From Aedes albopictus (Eukaryota > Arthropoda > Insecta > Diptera > Culicidae), in contig NC_085136.1 in NCBI RefSeq assembly GCF_035046485.1, positions 296,213,080-296,277,079 on the forward strand: a DNA stretch of 64,000 nt, given 5' to 3'. Shown one piece after another: positions 32,586 through 43,769 of this stretch. The position numbers were made by a program, and so were the translations under genes. Positions within the stretch are counted from its first letter, which is position 1. The number at the start of each line of letters is the position of its first letter. The notes under the pieces were generated by a model, which saw nothing but the letters and a program-made list of their open reading frames with translations, had not been told where the DNA came from and ran no database searches.

Positions 32586-33275
32586 ATTATTACAATTTTT
32601 CTAGAAACTTTGTTTCAATTCCTCCGATTTTTTCCTGGATTCAAGAATTATGTCAAATATTCCTCCTGGATTCTACAAGGATTCCTCAAAAAATGTTGCT
32701 ATAATTTCTCTTGAACCTCCTCCAAAGATTCCTACAGGACTTTCACCAGAAATGTTTGCAATATTTTTTTCTCTAAGGATTCCGTCAAAAACTCCTTTTA
32801 TGTTTATCAAGTGACTTTGTCATAACATTCTTCCAGAAATTTGTCGTCAGATTTGGTCCATAAATGGCTCCAAAAATCTTCCAGAAATTTCTCCGAGAGT
32901 TCTTCGACGGAATCTTTCATGGATTTTCAAAGACTCCTCTAAAAATTCCTCCAGAATCCTGCATAGAATCCATTCATGGATTTTTTTCAGAATTTCCTGT
33001 GATCATTAGTACTGAAGTTCATCTTAAGGTTTCTCTGAAAATTTCTTCGAGGATTTCACCAGGAGTTTTTTCGAAGGATTCTCCAAGAGTATTTCAAAAG
33101 ATTCTGCCAAGAATTCTAAAAATTGCCCAGAAGAATTACCTTCGGAATTTTTAAGAAAATTGCGCCAGGCTCTTGAAGGCATCTCCAGGGATTTATCGAA
33201 AGGTTCCAAGTGCTTCCAAGTGCTTATCCGAAACTTATTTACCGAATTCTTAAAAGGAGTCGTTCAGAAATTTCC
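32586..33275. repeat. Type A array
   Basis: TTCCTCCAGAATT/GGATTTCACC units; target of the piggyBac-type MITE. Confidence 0.6.
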
Positions 33276-33282
33276 TTCTTAA

Positions 33283-33397
33283 CCTTTCAGAACGCGCGCC
33301 ATCAAGCAGATGAAACTGCAACGCGCTCGCGCTGTATACGACAAGCGAGGTCTTTTGGTAGTGTTGTACTTTTTACAACGGCGCACGCACTGAAGGG
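33283..33397. mobile_element. piggyBac-type MITE, 115 bp
   Basis: Bounded by TTAA at 33279-33282 and 33398-33401. Inverted ends CCTTTCAGAACGCGCGCC and GGCGCACGCACTGAAGGG pair with a few mismatches. The TTAA target and CCY...RGG ends are diagnostic of the piggyBac superfamily. Confidence 0.85.
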
Positions 33398-33401
33398 TTA
33401 A

Positions 33402-33720
33402 CTGAATACAAAAATGGAACAACGCAAAGGGACAGGTCATAATTGTCGAATTGTTGCTGTGATTTCAAAACTTGTTACTGTTGTGCTATTGCTGATAAGT
33501 TGATCAATAGTACAACAATAACTAAACTTGTACTTCTACAAAATATGTTATTTAAATGTAATTTAGTTAATGTATATCAATAGCTTGATTATAACAAAAT
33601 GAGATTGTCCAACAAAATTAGTTATGGAAAAGCTATGCCTTGATAATTTAATAATAACAAAACAAGATATAAAAACAGGTAATGTGATTTCGTAGTTATT
33701 AACTTGCTATTCTCCTCTGC
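33402..33720. other. Unassigned AT-rich spacer
   Basis: Nothing recognised. Confidence 0.4.
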
Positions 33721-34288
33721 TCGGGACGACACTTTATAAATTCTTAAATGCTTCGAGGACCTTCATCAGAAATTATTTCTTGAAATCATTCGGAAATTCT
33801 CGCAAGGGTTCCGTTCCAGAAGGTCTGTAAACGATTCCTCCAGAATTTTATTCCATATAATTTATCCACTAATATTTTCAAAAATTGCTCCAAAAGCACT
33901 CTAAAGATTGTTGTGAAGAACTGGAATCAGATAAAAATTCAAAAAAAATTGAAAAAAAAAACTCCCAAATATTATTACAGAATAATGTTCCAAGATTAAT
34001 CCTTGGAATGCCTTTAGTCCTTAGAAATTTCTCTAAAAGTTTATCAGAGGATATTTATGAAAATTCCTTGAAGGATTATTTCACAACTTTTTTTCGCAGT
34101 TTCCTTTAGATTTTTTTAGAATATTTCTCATGATTTTTTTTTCTAAAATATCCTTGATGATCATTAGAAAAAAAATTCAGATCGCTAGAAAATGTTCCGT
34201 TGCTTCTTGCAGGAGTTTCATCAAAAATTACTTGGGGATTCTATTTGCAAGTCCTCTGAGGATTCATCCTAGAATGCCTGTAATGATG
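33721..34288. repeat. Type A array
   Basis: TTTATCCACTAATATTTTC/CCTTGAAGGATT-like units, strongly degenerate. Confidence 0.5.
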
Positions 34289-35407
34289 TACCCAGTCAAC
34301 ACACGATCGCCACGGTGTGTCTGGTAGAACAAAATTAATTTAAAAAAATCGGTATCGCTAAAACACCCACCAAACGAAAGCTGAAGGTCCCCTCTTTCAT
34401 TTGAGACTAAAAGGAGAAAGTTCTATCGGCGGGTCTAGAACATTTTTTTTTTTTTCAAATATTTCTATCTTTGAGGCTTGTGTTTTTTTTCTCAACCTTG
34501 ATTGTAGCCAAATGGGCTTGTATGAGGTCGCCCATTAGTAACGTGTCCTTTTAAAAGAGTAAACGGTTCAAATCAAAAATCAAAACTTTTCCTTACAAAA
34601 TATTGCTTAGACATAAAGTGCAAAAAAATATTTAAGGCAGTTGAATAGAATTTCAGCAGTATCTGGGCATATATACAAATAAACTTCGCCTTTTATGTGG
34701 AAGTAGTTATTGCGGCTGCAATTTTCTTATTTTTTATTGACAGTGTCTTATGATTTAACAGTTTTACGATCAAAGTAGGCCAAGTAATGTCAACAAGAAT
34801 AGAACATACATCAAAGTAGCTCGGATAACGGGGTACAAAATTTGGAAGGTAATCCATTTAGGAAAACTGAAAGTTTTTTGATGATGCAATTTAAATCGTT
34901 CAAATGAATAAAGCGATCTAGAACTCCACACCAATTTTATCAATGTGATGGTCTGTCTTATATCCTTGTATGCTCGGATACAATTATCACATGCCGGTAT
35001 TTGTTCAATTTGTGTTCCTTTATGGTACCTAAGACTTAAACATTTTTAGTTAATTTAGACTATTGCAGTTAGGTATAGCTCCTTACTTTTAAAGAAACAA
35101 CTACGACAAGAACCCCCTAAGTGACGAGGAAAACCATACCAAAGAGTACGTTTTGTGTTTGAAGAAGTGTGTTTCCGCCACAATTATCATCGAAAGCAGT
35201 TAATATTCACTGTTTTAGATTTGTTTAGTAAAATTGTCTAATAACGGGTAATTAGACATAAAAAAATATTAGTAACAGTATATCTTTGTGAACAGGTAGC
35301 CTTACTCAACTGACAAAAACAGAATAATTAATGCTACATGTATAACGGTATATGTAGTAAGAACAATATGCTAATCTGTCGGTTATCCATAGTTTGATCT
35401 TTTGCTA

Positions 35408-35586
35408 TTTTTTTAATCTATATTAACGAGATTTTAAGCCCTTGGCTAGTTCATCTCGGGACCCACGCTTTACTTCCCTACCGAAGGAAGAACTCACATT
35501 TTGCGAGTTTGTCGGGAGTGGGACTCGATCCCAGGTGCTCGGCGTGATAGTCAAGTGTTCTAACCATCACACCATGTCCGCTCCAC
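35408..35586 (-). mobile_element. Gecko-like tRNA SINE
   Basis: Minus-strand head GAGCGGACATGGTGTGATGG and B box GGGATCGAGTCCC. The 3' end GAGATGAACTAGCC...GGGCTTAAAATCTCG forms a hairpin. Flanked by the 11-bp near-duplication ATCTTTTGCTA/ATCTTCTGCTA (35397-35407 and 35587-35597). Confidence 0.85.
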
Positions 35587-36282
35587 ATCTTCTGCTAGCA
35601 TCATGGCATTATAGACGAGTTAGCAACTTTTCATTCAATTCTAGCACATACATATTAAACAGAACGGATTGAAAATGTCTTAACTTGTTCTTGTTTCTAC
35701 TTGCAGGTTGTTGATGTTATGCAAACTTTTTTCGGAAAGATATCAGAGATAGCAGTTAGTACTACCCCACAAAAAAGTTCGGAATTGCTCATTTAAATTT
35801 ATCTCATTCAATGGTGGCGAATATACCCATTAGATTTACTCTCTATGAGCTTACATATTATTTGAAACCTTCTACATGGAGTTGCGGCCCTTGTTTGTGA
35901 AATATGTAGTTCTGCAAGAACTACAACTTCTCATAAAGGGCAAACGTGGCAGATCTAGCGCTACTACCAATGACGCAGAAATAAATTGCTCGTTGCAGTT
36001 GTGTTCTAGATGCTACAGGAAGATGATCAAAGGCAAGCAGCATGTTTGCACTAAAGCTGAAGTACATTGAAACTTGTTGAACATCATTCAGACTTCTCAT
36101 AAAGTTGCTGAGGTTGCTGAATATTTGCGGGCAAAACCCAGAGATCAGGCTGATCAGATGAAGCTCTCAAATATTCATGAACTACCATCCAGATGGAAAC
36201 CGGCGTCAACGAGTGACCAGAACAGTAAACCGATTTTGTTCACCGATGATTTGTTTTTGATAACGAAAAGTTCCAATAAAGC

Positions 36283-36553
36283 CACAGCTGCAAAGGCGTG
36301 AGTACCCAGCACAACCATGCTGAGGATGACGGGTTCGATTCCCGGTCAGTCCAGGACCTTTTCGTGAAGGAAATTTCTTCGACTTAAGAAGTTTTTAGTT
36401 AAAAACTGTGAAAGTGCTTGTAGGAGATAAAATAAGAAAATTTCAAACAAATCAAACAATTTCATTTATTCTTATAACATCTCCTACAGTGCTCATAGAA
36501 CAAGCTAAGAAGCATGCTTAGTCCCTGTAGGGACGTTTCGCCAAGAAGAAGAA
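36283..36553 (+). mobile_element. Feilai-like SINE interrupted by a 70-bp MITE
   Basis: Contains ACCATGCTGAGGATGACGGG, the B box GGGTTCGATTCCC, and an end GGGACGTTTCGCCAAGAAG with an AAG run, as in the copy at 14887-15167. The A-box part is damaged and no target duplication is clear. 36419-36488 is foreign. Confidence 0.8.
36419..36488. mobile_element. 70-bp micro-MITE inside a SINE
   Basis: Perfect 10-bp inverted ends TGTAGGAGAT and ATCTCCTACA, AT-rich middle, flanked by the 5-bp duplication GTGCT (36414-36418 and 36489-36493). Comparison with the other Feilai copy shows a single GTGCT at this position. Confidence 0.88.
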
Positions 36554-37549
36554 GAAGACGGAAGAAAACATGTGTCTTGAGTACCAGACGCGCATTGAAG
36601 TTGAGAAGCTGTTTAAGAAGAATATATGACGAAGTCACACCCCGAAATTTCAAGAGCACAAATCTGAAGAACCAAATGACGGTATATGCTGTAAAAGTGG
36701 TCGATTGGTGACCTGCTGGTGCCAGTCAAATACGAGACCCTAAAGACGTATACGCATATGTCATATGATGCAAACACATTATTGGAATCTAGATTGGAAT
36801 TCAAAGGAACAGCATATAACTCGATTTTATACTCACTGTTCTAGTACTTTCACCACACTGTCCATAAACACAAAACTGTCATCTGCTGGATTTCCCATTC
36901 ACATGGGACTATTGTGCTTTTATGTTAAGAATAATAAACATGACATACACAATATATCGTCGGAAAATCATGCTTGCAATGGAAAAACAGTGTTTTGTCA
37001 TAAATGTGTTCTTCGAAAAAAATGAAAAAATATCATATTTTTTTCAAAAAAAAAAATTGTTCTAGACCCGCCGATAGAACTTTCTCCTTTATGTCTCAAA
37101 TGAAAGGGGGGACCCTTAGCTTTCGCTTGGTGGGTGTCTTAGCCATACCGATTTTTTTAAATTAATGTTCTCCACCAGACACACCGTGTCGCATATGATG
37201 TTGGGTAGGATACAAAAATGGAGGCGATATACGCACTCTTTACACACGGTTTAATGGAAGCAGGTACGCATATGGCCTCCACTTTAGCACCCTATTCAAC
37301 ATCATATAAGACTATGGGTATTATGTTAAGAAAGAACATATCGGAAATTTAGCTGCAAATGTACTGTTCCGCATGTATGTATTTATATACAATGGGATAC
37401 GCACAAATTCCTTTGTTTGCCTATGGCTGAAAATCTCAAAAATAAAGACAAAAAAAAGCAATTGCTTTATGTCCTTTTGCAGCTGTAATACAGATGTGCG
37501 AGGTACCCAAAACATGTAGGAGTTTTGAACTTAATTTATTGAGTATAAA

Positions 37550-38930
37550 ATGTTTCCATTCTTTTTTAAATTACTTAAACATTGTTCATTACATTGTTCC
37601 AGGGTTTCTATTAGGAATGCTTTCCGGGATATCTTTATGGAATTCTTCCGGGATTTTATTATGGATTTCTCGTACGATTTCCCCAAGCATATTTTTCTGC
37701 ATTCCATCAAAAATTCTTTCATTGATTCTTCCACGGATATCTATAAGGGCTTCTTTCGTATTTTTTAAGGGTTGCTTTACGGATTTTTCTTGAGATTCCA
37801 TCAGGAACTCCTTCAGGATTCTTCCTGAATTTTCTTCAAGGATTCCTTAAAGATTTTCCTGTGGTTTCAATCAAAGATTTCTTTTGGGTTTCCATCAGGC
37901 ATACTTTCAAGGATTTATTCATTGATACCTCCCGAGAATTCTTTATTGATTACTTTAGTGAACTATTTATTCCGGGGTTGCTTCAGATATTTCATTCCAT
38001 CAGCTGCTCCTCCCGGGAATTCCTAAATTGATTCCTTCCCGGATTCCTTTAGGGAACTCTTCCAGCGTTCCAACAAGGATTCATTCATTGAATTCTTCCG
38101 AAATTCCTGTATGGATTCCTGCCAAGATTCCTTGCAGTATTCTTCACTGATTACACCTAAGATTACATCAGGGATTTCCCTAGGTTTCTTCCTGGGTTTG
38201 CTCGTAGGATTCCTTCAGGGGTTTCTGCGGGACTTTCTTTGGGGATTCCTTACGAGCAAGAATGCCAGATTTTTGGTCACTGTATCACTTTTTTCAAAAA
38301 TCAGCATTCCATACAAAAGAATAACAGCTTCCCTAGCTCAAAAATCTGTATTTCATATAAAACTTCATCTGTACAGATGCTCAAAAATCTGTATAACACA
38401 GATGATTCTGTATGTATGGCATCTCTGCTTACGAGATTATTTCATAATTTTTTTACTTGTTTCCTTTAGAGATTCCTCATTCAGGAATTATTTCAATGAG
38501 CCATCCTGGGAGTCCTTCTGAGATTCCTTCATCTATATCTCTGAGGATTTCTTCTGGCATTTTCTCAGGTAGTCCTCCCAAGATTAATTTAAAGATTGCT
38601 TTTAGGAGTCCTCATGGATCCTTATAAGATTTTTTTTTTCAAAAACTTATGCCGTGATTCCTACATTGATTCGTCCCGGGTTTCCTTTAGGAATTTATTC
38701 CGGTATTCTTTCGGTCTCTTTCGAGATTCTTTGAAATATTTCTTCAGGGAACTTTTCATGGATTCCTTCCAGGATTTCTACATTAACTCTTCATGGGATT
38801 CCTTCAGGATATTCTACAATCTCCTAGGGAATCCTTTCTGAATTTCTGTCGTGATTCCTTCAAAATCCTTCCTGGGTTCTTTCTCGGGATTCCTTCAAGG
38901 ATTTCTCTCGGGATGAACACATTTGAAGTA
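37550..38930. repeat. Type A array, long block
   Basis: GGATTCCTTCAGGGATTTC-like units, the best-developed block of the AT-rich family. It is interrupted at about 38,255-38,450 by unrelated sequence. Frames on both strands derive from it. Confidence 0.65.
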
Positions 38931-39660
38931 GATCAAATAAAAGTGGGTGCGTAAAAAAAAAGTTTGGTTTAGAAATACAAACATTTTTTCAAACTGCTCA
39001 TATTTTTTTACTCCTTTTGATTGAATATTATCTTTTTCACTCATATAGAATGTCTGGTACCGGATCAGAATGCAACAATAGAATAAAAGTTGTGCTGAAA
39101 CAGAACTCTAGAAAATTATCAGATGTTGAGACATTAAAGATTTTTTTTCTCTAACCACTCCATAGACTTTCAGTCTTTTCTTTTGCTCATGTTCATTCCA
39201 TTGGAACTTGACTATAAATAACACATTTATTTGGCACTTTAAATTGTGAGATACCTTGGGCGCTGACTGAGAGGTTAAATCGAATATTCGTTATAACTTT
39301 CGAATATGAACTAAGCTTATTTGAGACCGATTATAACCGCGCTTCCAAAACTCCGTTTCGCGGCGCACCAGCCTCTTACAGGCTCGCCAAAAAGAGTAGA
39401 AAAAGCGAGCATGCGACGCATTGGGGCGCTGTGAAAACCAAGTTTGGGAAGCTCTTGTTTATACGATACGAAATAAAAAATATAGATTTGATACCACTCC
39501 AATAATCCACTACTCCATCTTAAATTTAGTGTTGATAAACAGCACATGGTTTGCAGATTCATTGAAAATTACAGAACAAAACGCATAGAGGAAAAGTTCG
39601 TCTAAATTATCCTAGAGCAATAATCCGATACGTACATACAACGACATAACAAAAATTCAC
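38931..39660. other. Unassigned sequence
   Basis: No supported feature. Confidence 0.4.
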
Positions 39661-39840
39661 TACATTGAGGAGCGGACCTGGTGTGATGGTTAGAACACTT
39701 GACTATCACGCCGAGGACCTGGGATCGAATCCCACTCCCGACAAACTCGCAAAGTGTGAGTTCTTCCTTCGGAAAGGAAGTAAAGCGTGGGTCCCGAGGT
39801 GAACTACCCCAGGGCTAAAAATCTCGGTAATACAGATAAA
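39661..39840 (+). mobile_element. Gecko-like tRNA SINE
   Basis: Head GGAGCGGACCTGGTGTGATGG with A-box character, B box GGGATCGAATCCC, and a 3' end GAGGTGAACTACCCCAGGGC followed by TAAAAATCTCGG. A near-match AAAAATTCAC/AAAAAATCAC (39651-39660 and 39841-39850) may be its duplication. Confidence 0.8.
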
Positions 39841-39850
39841 AAAAAATCAC

Positions 39851-41625
39851 AACCCTTGCCTTTCCTATGGTAGCTTGTACCCCAACCTATGTCATGGAGA
39901 GGTTTAAAAGTGTTTTGTACACTAGTTACAACGTATCACTCGTTTGCGTTTATTTCTGCAATCTGACGGAAAATCAACCGTTTATTATTTGAAAAATCTT
40001 TGTGTTATAATTCTGTTTGTCTAGACTTTTCTGCACCGCACAGCTGTGATTGAAGAATGCAGCAAAAAATACATCCTTTTCCAGTGCAAACCTCGGGTCA
40101 ACGACATTACGAATCGCAATCTAACAAGGAGAAACTCAATTTGCTGCACGCCCCCCGTCAATCAGTTCAGTACTGGATAATGACGAGGAGACTTCAAGCT
40201 GTGAGTAATCAATAATCGTCGGAACCATGCTCCGCCACAATGGTTCACTTCCACACTTGTCTTGCTTCATCTTGGAGTGTGTCCGACGTCCGTTCATGTC
40301 CGTGCCGTGGCGTTATTCGGCACCACGCTGTTTCTGAAACAGCCGCCCGGAGGGGTCAACCGGACTTCTCTCCGGCTGGGATCGATACGTAAAAAAAGAC
40401 GACTTCCGAATAATTCACACTTGTTGATTGAAGTGCCATTTTTCCGGCGTGGTCCGGCTTGTTTCGTAGCGCTAAACAAATTTTGCTACGTGACTTGGGT
40501 TGGGTTGGGCTGGTGCCATGCCGGTCTCGGCTGATGATGTCCAATCGAAAGTGAAAGCAATATGTTTCAAGTATCCTTTTGGTTGGTTGGCGGAGCGTGC
40601 GGATGCGGGCTGTCTCATGGATATTCAATGTTTTCGCACGAAACCGAACTTGGAAAGTAGAAGAAGTCGGAGAGAAATGTGCTATGGAAGACATGCTTTG
40701 CATGTAGCTGGAATTGATATTTTGGTGAATTTCAGGCGAATTTCCAGATAAAACGCGTTTCATACTATTCTTTCCTACGGATTAGTCCATCGATGACGCT
40801 TTGCCTGTTTATTTTCCCAGGAGTTTTGCTTATGCTCAGTCCATTAACTTCTGTTACTATATGATACACCCCTTTCTCAGAAAATTGATCCGACCAGTCT
40901 GTAGAAAACTGTCGCAATATGGAGATGATTTCATCGGTTTGGTTGCAACTCACAGCCACGTTTGTGGTCTCGTCTCAATCCGGTTTCTGGAATGCATCTT
41001 GTGCAACCGCAGAAAGTGATAGGACAGACCGACCAGTCCAGATGGGATGATTCCACTCTCGATTTCTCGACTGTTGCAGCAACTGACACATCCGAGAGAA
41101 ATGATGCCTACCAGCTTACTTCACCGCCGGCTCGGTATCGTCATCATCATCATCGACAGAGAAGGTCGGTCACAACTGCGTGCACTCCAAGCCTCCAACT
41201 GGTTTTTAGGTTGCATAGGAATTGATTTTTGCTGATCGGATGCAGCAGAAGACATCAGGTTTTGCATTAATGAAGTGAGATTAGCTGCATCACTGAATTC
41301 CTTGTCTTATCGGGAAAGTGGTTGGAGCTGGATTGGAATGGGCGATGCCCATTTCCGTTGTTTGGAAGAAAGCCATGAAAAGTGAGAGTGTAGAATTGTA
41401 TACCTCCGTGAACAACTTTAGCCTTCTTTGTGCATAAGGGTCATTGATGAATACATAATCTACTAGACCGGCCCCCATTTGTATGACACGAAAAAAAAAA
41501 GTTTTCAAAATTTACGGGGCACCCCCTAGAATCGTGCCTTTGGATAAGAAGAACAATCTATGAAAGATTCAGCTCAATCGGTTGAAAACTGAGCTGGCGC
41601 AAACGAGTTGAAGGTTTGTATGGGA
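39851..41625. other. Unassigned, possibly single-copy sequence
   Basis: Composition is more balanced than the surroundings (about 40,130-41,240) with several 60-135-codon frames on both strands, none with a recognisable domain or convincing splice pattern. A host non-coding or exon-bearing region cannot be excluded. Confidence 0.35.
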
Positions 41626-41629
41626 TGTT

Positions 41630-42240
41630 CATTCCAAATATATGGGAAATTGGATGACCTCCAGTCTCTCATTTACCACACCGGTTTGGCGAGTTCGATT
41701 TGGCTAAGAATTGAAAGAATCGTAGTTGATACCCTAATGAACAACTTTGTAGAAGACCATATCGCGATAAAACTAAATTTAGTTGCGGTTTCAGCCAACG
41801 AAAGCAGGATGAGGACATCTTCCTCAGTTTACTCTCAGTTGTTACATGCAGCACGTGTTTTCCGTTCGAAACTTGCGCACTACATCATAGGCGGCTATGT
41901 TGTCCTTCATTTCCATTGCTCACACACGTGGATGGGTATCGAGACAGTGGAGAATTACATAGCTGCCTATGATGTATCACGCAAGCTACGACCGACAAAC
42001 ACGTGCTGCATATAACAACCGAGAGTAAACGGGGGAAGATGTCCTCATCCTGCTTTCGTTGGCCGAAACCACAACTAAAGTAAGTTTTATCATGATATGA
42101 TCTTCTACAAAGTTGTTCTTTGGGGTATCAACTACCATTTTTTCAATTCTGAGCCAAATTGAACTCGCCAAACCGGCGTGCTGAATGAGAGACTGGAGGT
42201 CATACAATTTTTCGACATTTTTGTATTTGGGCCAGTCCAA
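41630..42240. mobile_element. Fold-back element, about 270-bp arms
   Basis: 41,630-41,905 and 41,955-42,240 are imperfect reverse complements (for example GACCTCCAGTCTCTC against GAGAGACTGGAGGTC, and GCAGCACGTGTTT against AAACACGTGCTGC). The similar peptides on opposite strands (41608-42015 plus, 41986-42300 minus) are a consequence, not two genes. The loop is about 50 bp. Confidence 0.85.
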
Positions 42241-42689
42241 TAATCTACCTGATGGTTTGTTGTACATAGTAGCAAAGTAAGCAAAATATACTGGAGACAT
42301 TCGGAAAAAACATGATGGTTGCTATATTATGACAAAACTCTAGCTACCCCATGAACATTTGTCCGGAAACCAGTTCATTTAGCTACCTAGGGTTACCCAT
42401 TTCCTGAAGTCACCAAATATATGCCATGTTAATGTATAAACCAAGTAACTTCATTCAACTGGTTTCTGCCTATGTATCACATCGATTGGGCTAAGATTGC
42501 TTTACAAACAATATCAAATGTTTACTCGTTGAGTCTGTCGTCGTCGAACGAAGGATAAACCCCAAAAAATACCGAAAACCAGCATGCGAAAAACAAACTT
42601 CCGGCAAGCGAATATCTGAATCTTCCGCCTACACAGTTTACTTTTCGCACCGAATTACAAACTCCCTGCAAGTGAACAGGTAATTTTCA

Positions 42690-43215
42690 GAATTAACCAG
42701 GGATGTTTTCGATCACTTGGCAATCGTTTTACTCATTTGTCCATAACTCAGTTTAGAAACCTAATATTGAATTGTGGTGTTTGGCAAAGTTGTAGATTAG
42801 TGTTTTTCCTACAATTACACTAAGGACGCCATATTCTAACTTTTATATATACGGCGCTAGAGTACTACTACTCTAGAGTACCACCTACTACGCTAGAGTA
42901 CCACCTACTCATACTAAACAATCGAAAAATACGATCGTTTAGTATGAGTAGCTGGTACTAACGGAGAGGCGAACCAGCCAAGGGCTGAAAGTCTCTTAAA
43001 TAAAGACAAATCAATCAATCAATGGTACTAACATTTTTACGACGTAAATACTAGAGATAGAATATGACGTCATTGGTGATAATTGTAGGAAAAACACTTG
43101 TCTACAACTTTGCCGAGCACAACATTCCAATATAGGGCTTCTGAACTGAGTTGTGAACAAATAAGTCAAACGATTGCAAAGTGATCGGAAACATCCTTGG
43201 AATTAACACAGAGAA
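42690..43215. mobile_element. Second fold-back element carrying a 60-bp insertion
   Basis: Arms of about 200 bp pair, for example GTGTTTTTCCTACAATTA with its complement in TAATTGTAGGAAAAACAC, and ACTCAGTTTAGAA with TTCTGAACTGAGT. Short repeats CTAGAGTACCACCTACT occupy the loop. A hairpin retroposon at 42963-43022 landed in the loop. Confidence 0.8.
42963..43022 (+). mobile_element. 60-bp hairpin retroposon, copy 2
   Basis: GGAGAGGCGAACCAGCCAAG, GGCTGAAAGTCTC, AATAAAG and a (TCAA)n tail. The 10-bp duplication TGGTACTAAC flanks it exactly (42953-42962 and 43023-43032). Confidence 0.85.
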
Positions 43216-43239
43216 ACAGACGTAACATTTAAAAGACAC

Positions 43240-43530
43240 GGACTTTTTGGGATTGAGAATAAATGCAGAAGGAATTCCCAAACAAATTGCTTTAGAAATC
43301 CTAGAAGAAATTTCCCAAAGCTAATGCCGATGTACTTTCTACAATAATTGATTAAAGAAGTTTTCAAAGGAACCGCCTAAAAATTATCAGTATAACTTCA
43401 GTAGGAATATTCGAAGACACTTTCAAGGCAAGAGAAAATTTTGAAAATTTTAATAAACGAATTGCAAAATAAATTTTTGAAACAATGGCTGAAACAAACT
43501 CCAAAAGAAATGCCAAAGCTATTTTCAAAA
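43240..43530. repeat. Type A array
   Basis: AAATTGCTTTAGAAATCC-like units. Confidence 0.5.
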
Positions 43531-43542
43531 CATTCTCAGATC

Positions 43543-43680
43543 ACGCCAAGGACCTGAGATCGAATCCCACTCCCGACAAACTCACAAAATGTGAGTTCTT
43601 CCTTCAGAAGGGAAGTAAAGCGTGGGTCCCGAGATAAACTAGCCTAGGGCTAAAAATCTCGTTGAAAAAGATAAAGAAAA
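43543..43680 (+). mobile_element. Gecko-like SINE, 5'-truncated
   Basis: B box GAGATCGAATCCC and 3' end CTAGCCTAGGGCTAAAAATC with the hairpin. The 11-bp duplication ATTCTCAGATC flanks it (43532-43542 and 43681-43691). Confidence 0.85.
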
Positions 43681-43769
43681 ATTCTCAGATCGATACTGTC
43701 TTCGGGAAAGTTGCTCTGAAGGATGAATGCTTTCATCTTCAAAATAATGTAGTTCAAATTACACTTACG

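Larger units (their letters stand above)
35876..36711 (+). pseudogene. Putative transposase remnant in the CAC-ended transposon
   Basis: Plus-strand reading contains LCSRCYRKMIKGKQHVC, a CX2C...HxC zinc-ribbon-like motif, then (past a TGA at about 36,069) NLLNIIQTSHKVAEVAEYLR and a lysine/serine-rich segment. After a SINE insertion the reading STRRALKLRSCLRRIYDEV at about 36,573-36,630 looks like its continuation. A zinc ribbon followed by helical segments would suit the N-terminus of a transposase. Catalytic residues are not present in what I can read. I could not identify the family securely. Confidence 0.45.
34311..37188. mobile_element. 2.88-kb CAC-ended DNA transposon (Chapaev-like?)
   Basis: Inverted repeats of about 150 bp begin CACGGTGTGTCTGG and agree at roughly nine positions in ten. 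TCGC at 34307-34310 and 37189-37192 is a 4-bp duplication: the uninterrupted MITE copy has this tetranucleotide once. CAC ends with a 4-bp duplication fit the Chapaev group; Transib elements also have CAC ends but give 5-bp duplications. The interior contains a broken plus-strand reading with a cysteine-rich motif plus two SINEs. Superfamily assignment is an inference. Confidence 0.8.
34291..37318. mobile_element. 155-bp-family MITE (copy 2) split by a DNA transposon
   Basis: 34291-34310 plus 37189-37318 reconstitute the MITE seen at 22217-22371 in reverse orientation, again with TA on both outer sides (34289-34290 and 37319-37320). The gap is the CAC-ended transposon. Confidence 0.85.

Noticed and set aside
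40200..41240. Possible host gene with several short exons
   Set aside because: Frames exist on both strands, but no domain, no consistent splice phases and no promoter signal could be supported.
41608..42300. Two similar ORFs in opposite orientation resembling a divergent gene pair
   Set aside because: They are the arms of a fold-back element; no known domain and no promoter evidence.
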